Assembly: GCA_028692395.1 (NCBI GenBank) | Contig: JAQUXP010000020.1 | Span: 1-64,000, forward strand | DNA from: Lachnospiraceae bacterium | GTDB taxonomy: Bacteria > Bacillota > Clostridia > Lachnospirales > Lachnospiraceae | DNA length: 64,000 bases | Direction: 5' to 3' | Made by a program: the position numbers and the translations under genes | The notes under the pieces: generated by a model | Seen by the model: only the letters and a program-made list of their open reading frames with translations | Told to the model about the DNA's origin: nothing | Databases searched by the model: none | Shown here: in pieces, positions 63,473 through 64,000 of the stretch | How positions within the stretch are numbered: position 1 is the first letter of the stretch | How the letters are laid out: the number at the start of each line of letters is the position of its first letter

Positions 63473-64000
63473 TCATTTACTTTCCTTCCATTCATCAGCT
63501 CTCCTTTCAGTAGCTTCTATGTTTTCTTCGGTTATATTCACTTCATCAGACTCATAAGACATCTGATCTATTCCCGGTTCCAGGTATTCCGTATCTGCTG
63601 TACTTCGTATTTCATTATCTGTCTCAGCTTCCTCCAGATAAGTGCCCGGTACCGCGCTGTCTTCTACTGCCGCAATATCCCTTTCCTCAGCTGTCGAAGC
63701 ATTGTCAGGATTACTGGTAATACTGATTTCTGATATTTCGCCATCCATCACTTCCGACATTGGAAATGCTTCCATATCAATAATATCCCAATTTGCATCC
63801 CTTTTTACCTCTAGTCCAATTTCACCTGTTTCTTGTTCCAATCTGCAAAAAGTATCTTTCTTAAACTCATCATTGAAATATCCCACTGTTTTATTATCAT
63901 ACATCAGATATCCACTTCCCTCATCATAACTCAATCCATACTTTTCATATTCGGGAAACATTGCGCTTTCCTCAATACGTGCCGACAGAGATTGTTCCGT
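63473..64000 (-). CDS. C-terminal part of an acidic protein cut by the right edge, possibly M56/BlaR1-like
   Basis: The open frame continues without a stop or clear start to base 64000, so only the last ~175 codons are visible. The segment SLSARIEESAMFPEYEKYGLSYDEGSGYLMYD resembles the juxta-domain sequence I recall at the C-terminus of M56/BlaR1-type antirepressor peptidases of Lachnospiraceae. The last ~100 residues are very acidic and rich in Glu, Asp, Ser and Thr. The catalytic HExxH region, if present, would be beyond the window. Confidence in the coding frame is good, in the family low. Confidence 0.5.
   Translation of the reverse strand, partial: TEQSLSARIEESAMFPEYEKYGLSYDEGSGYLMYDNKTVGYFNDEFKKDTFCRLEQETGEIGLEVKRDANWDIIDMEAFPMSEVMDGEISEISITSNPDNASTAEERDIAAVEDSAVPGTYLEEAETDNEIRSTADTEYLEPGIDQMSYESDEVNITEENIEATERRADEWKESK

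Overview
The window reads as a chromosomal segment of a low-to-mid GC Firmicute of the class Clostridia, most likely a gut Lachnospiraceae. The evidence is the GlgC/GlgD pair, SpoVG, a DnaD-domain plus DnaC/DnaI-type loader pair, an FMN riboswitch in front of a RibU-type transporter, hybrid cluster protein with a Crp/Fnr regulator, an ABC sugar importer without its own ATPase, and AGGAGG ribosome binding sites. No phage, plasmid, CRISPR array or intact transposase is visible.

Layout. 1-620: tandem strong promoters reading off the left edge (probably into an rRNA operon) and two tRNA-Ser genes. 700-7,200: housekeeping genes on the minus strand (ispD, tsaD, rnz, tRNA-Pro, a coiled-coil/3D-domain cell-wall protein, an RsmF-like methyltransferase, a small membrane protein). 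7,500-13,220: an ABC exporter with a small membrane partner, spoVG, glgD and glgC. 13,490-19,030 (plus strand): a membrane protein, murC, a cluster of five DnaA boxes, a DnaD/DnaC-type primosome pair and a PRPP synthetase. 19,030-23,600: the first copy of a large dispersed palindrome, a YhaN/YhaO-like pair and asnS. 23,660-39,930: a glycan-use cluster of nine genes in one direction plus a membrane-bound AraC regulator, flanked by a perfect 28-bp direct repeat whose right copy forms the 3' end of a nudix gene. 40,600-42,000: an AT-rich restriction-system remnant (rhuM plus the 3' end of hsdM). 42,000-47,760: ribU with its riboswitch, a flavoprotein, a nuclease, and a divergent PucR regulator and aminotransferase. 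48,000-55,000: tex, an M18 aminopeptidase, nfo, and a FeoA-FeoB fusion. 55,100-63,400: a PAS hybrid histidine kinase, a Crp/Fnr regulator divergent from hcp, and a two-gene operon of a cobalamin-binding sensor and a hybrid kinase with no sensor domain. The right edge cuts a minus-strand gene.

Most noteworthy: (1) four copies of a ~145-bp core hairpin whose internal-loop sequences are conserved while its stems differ and stay complementary; (2) a protein with the Wx9EH and ExHxxG signatures of adenosylcobalamin photoreceptors, overlapping the gene of a sensorless hybrid kinase; (3) a 16.3-kb glycan cassette bounded by 28-bp direct repeats; (4) a DnaA-box cluster in front of helicase-loading genes; (5) five copies of a 27-bp hairpin repeat. 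Names rest on recognised motifs and context read by eye; no database search was possible.
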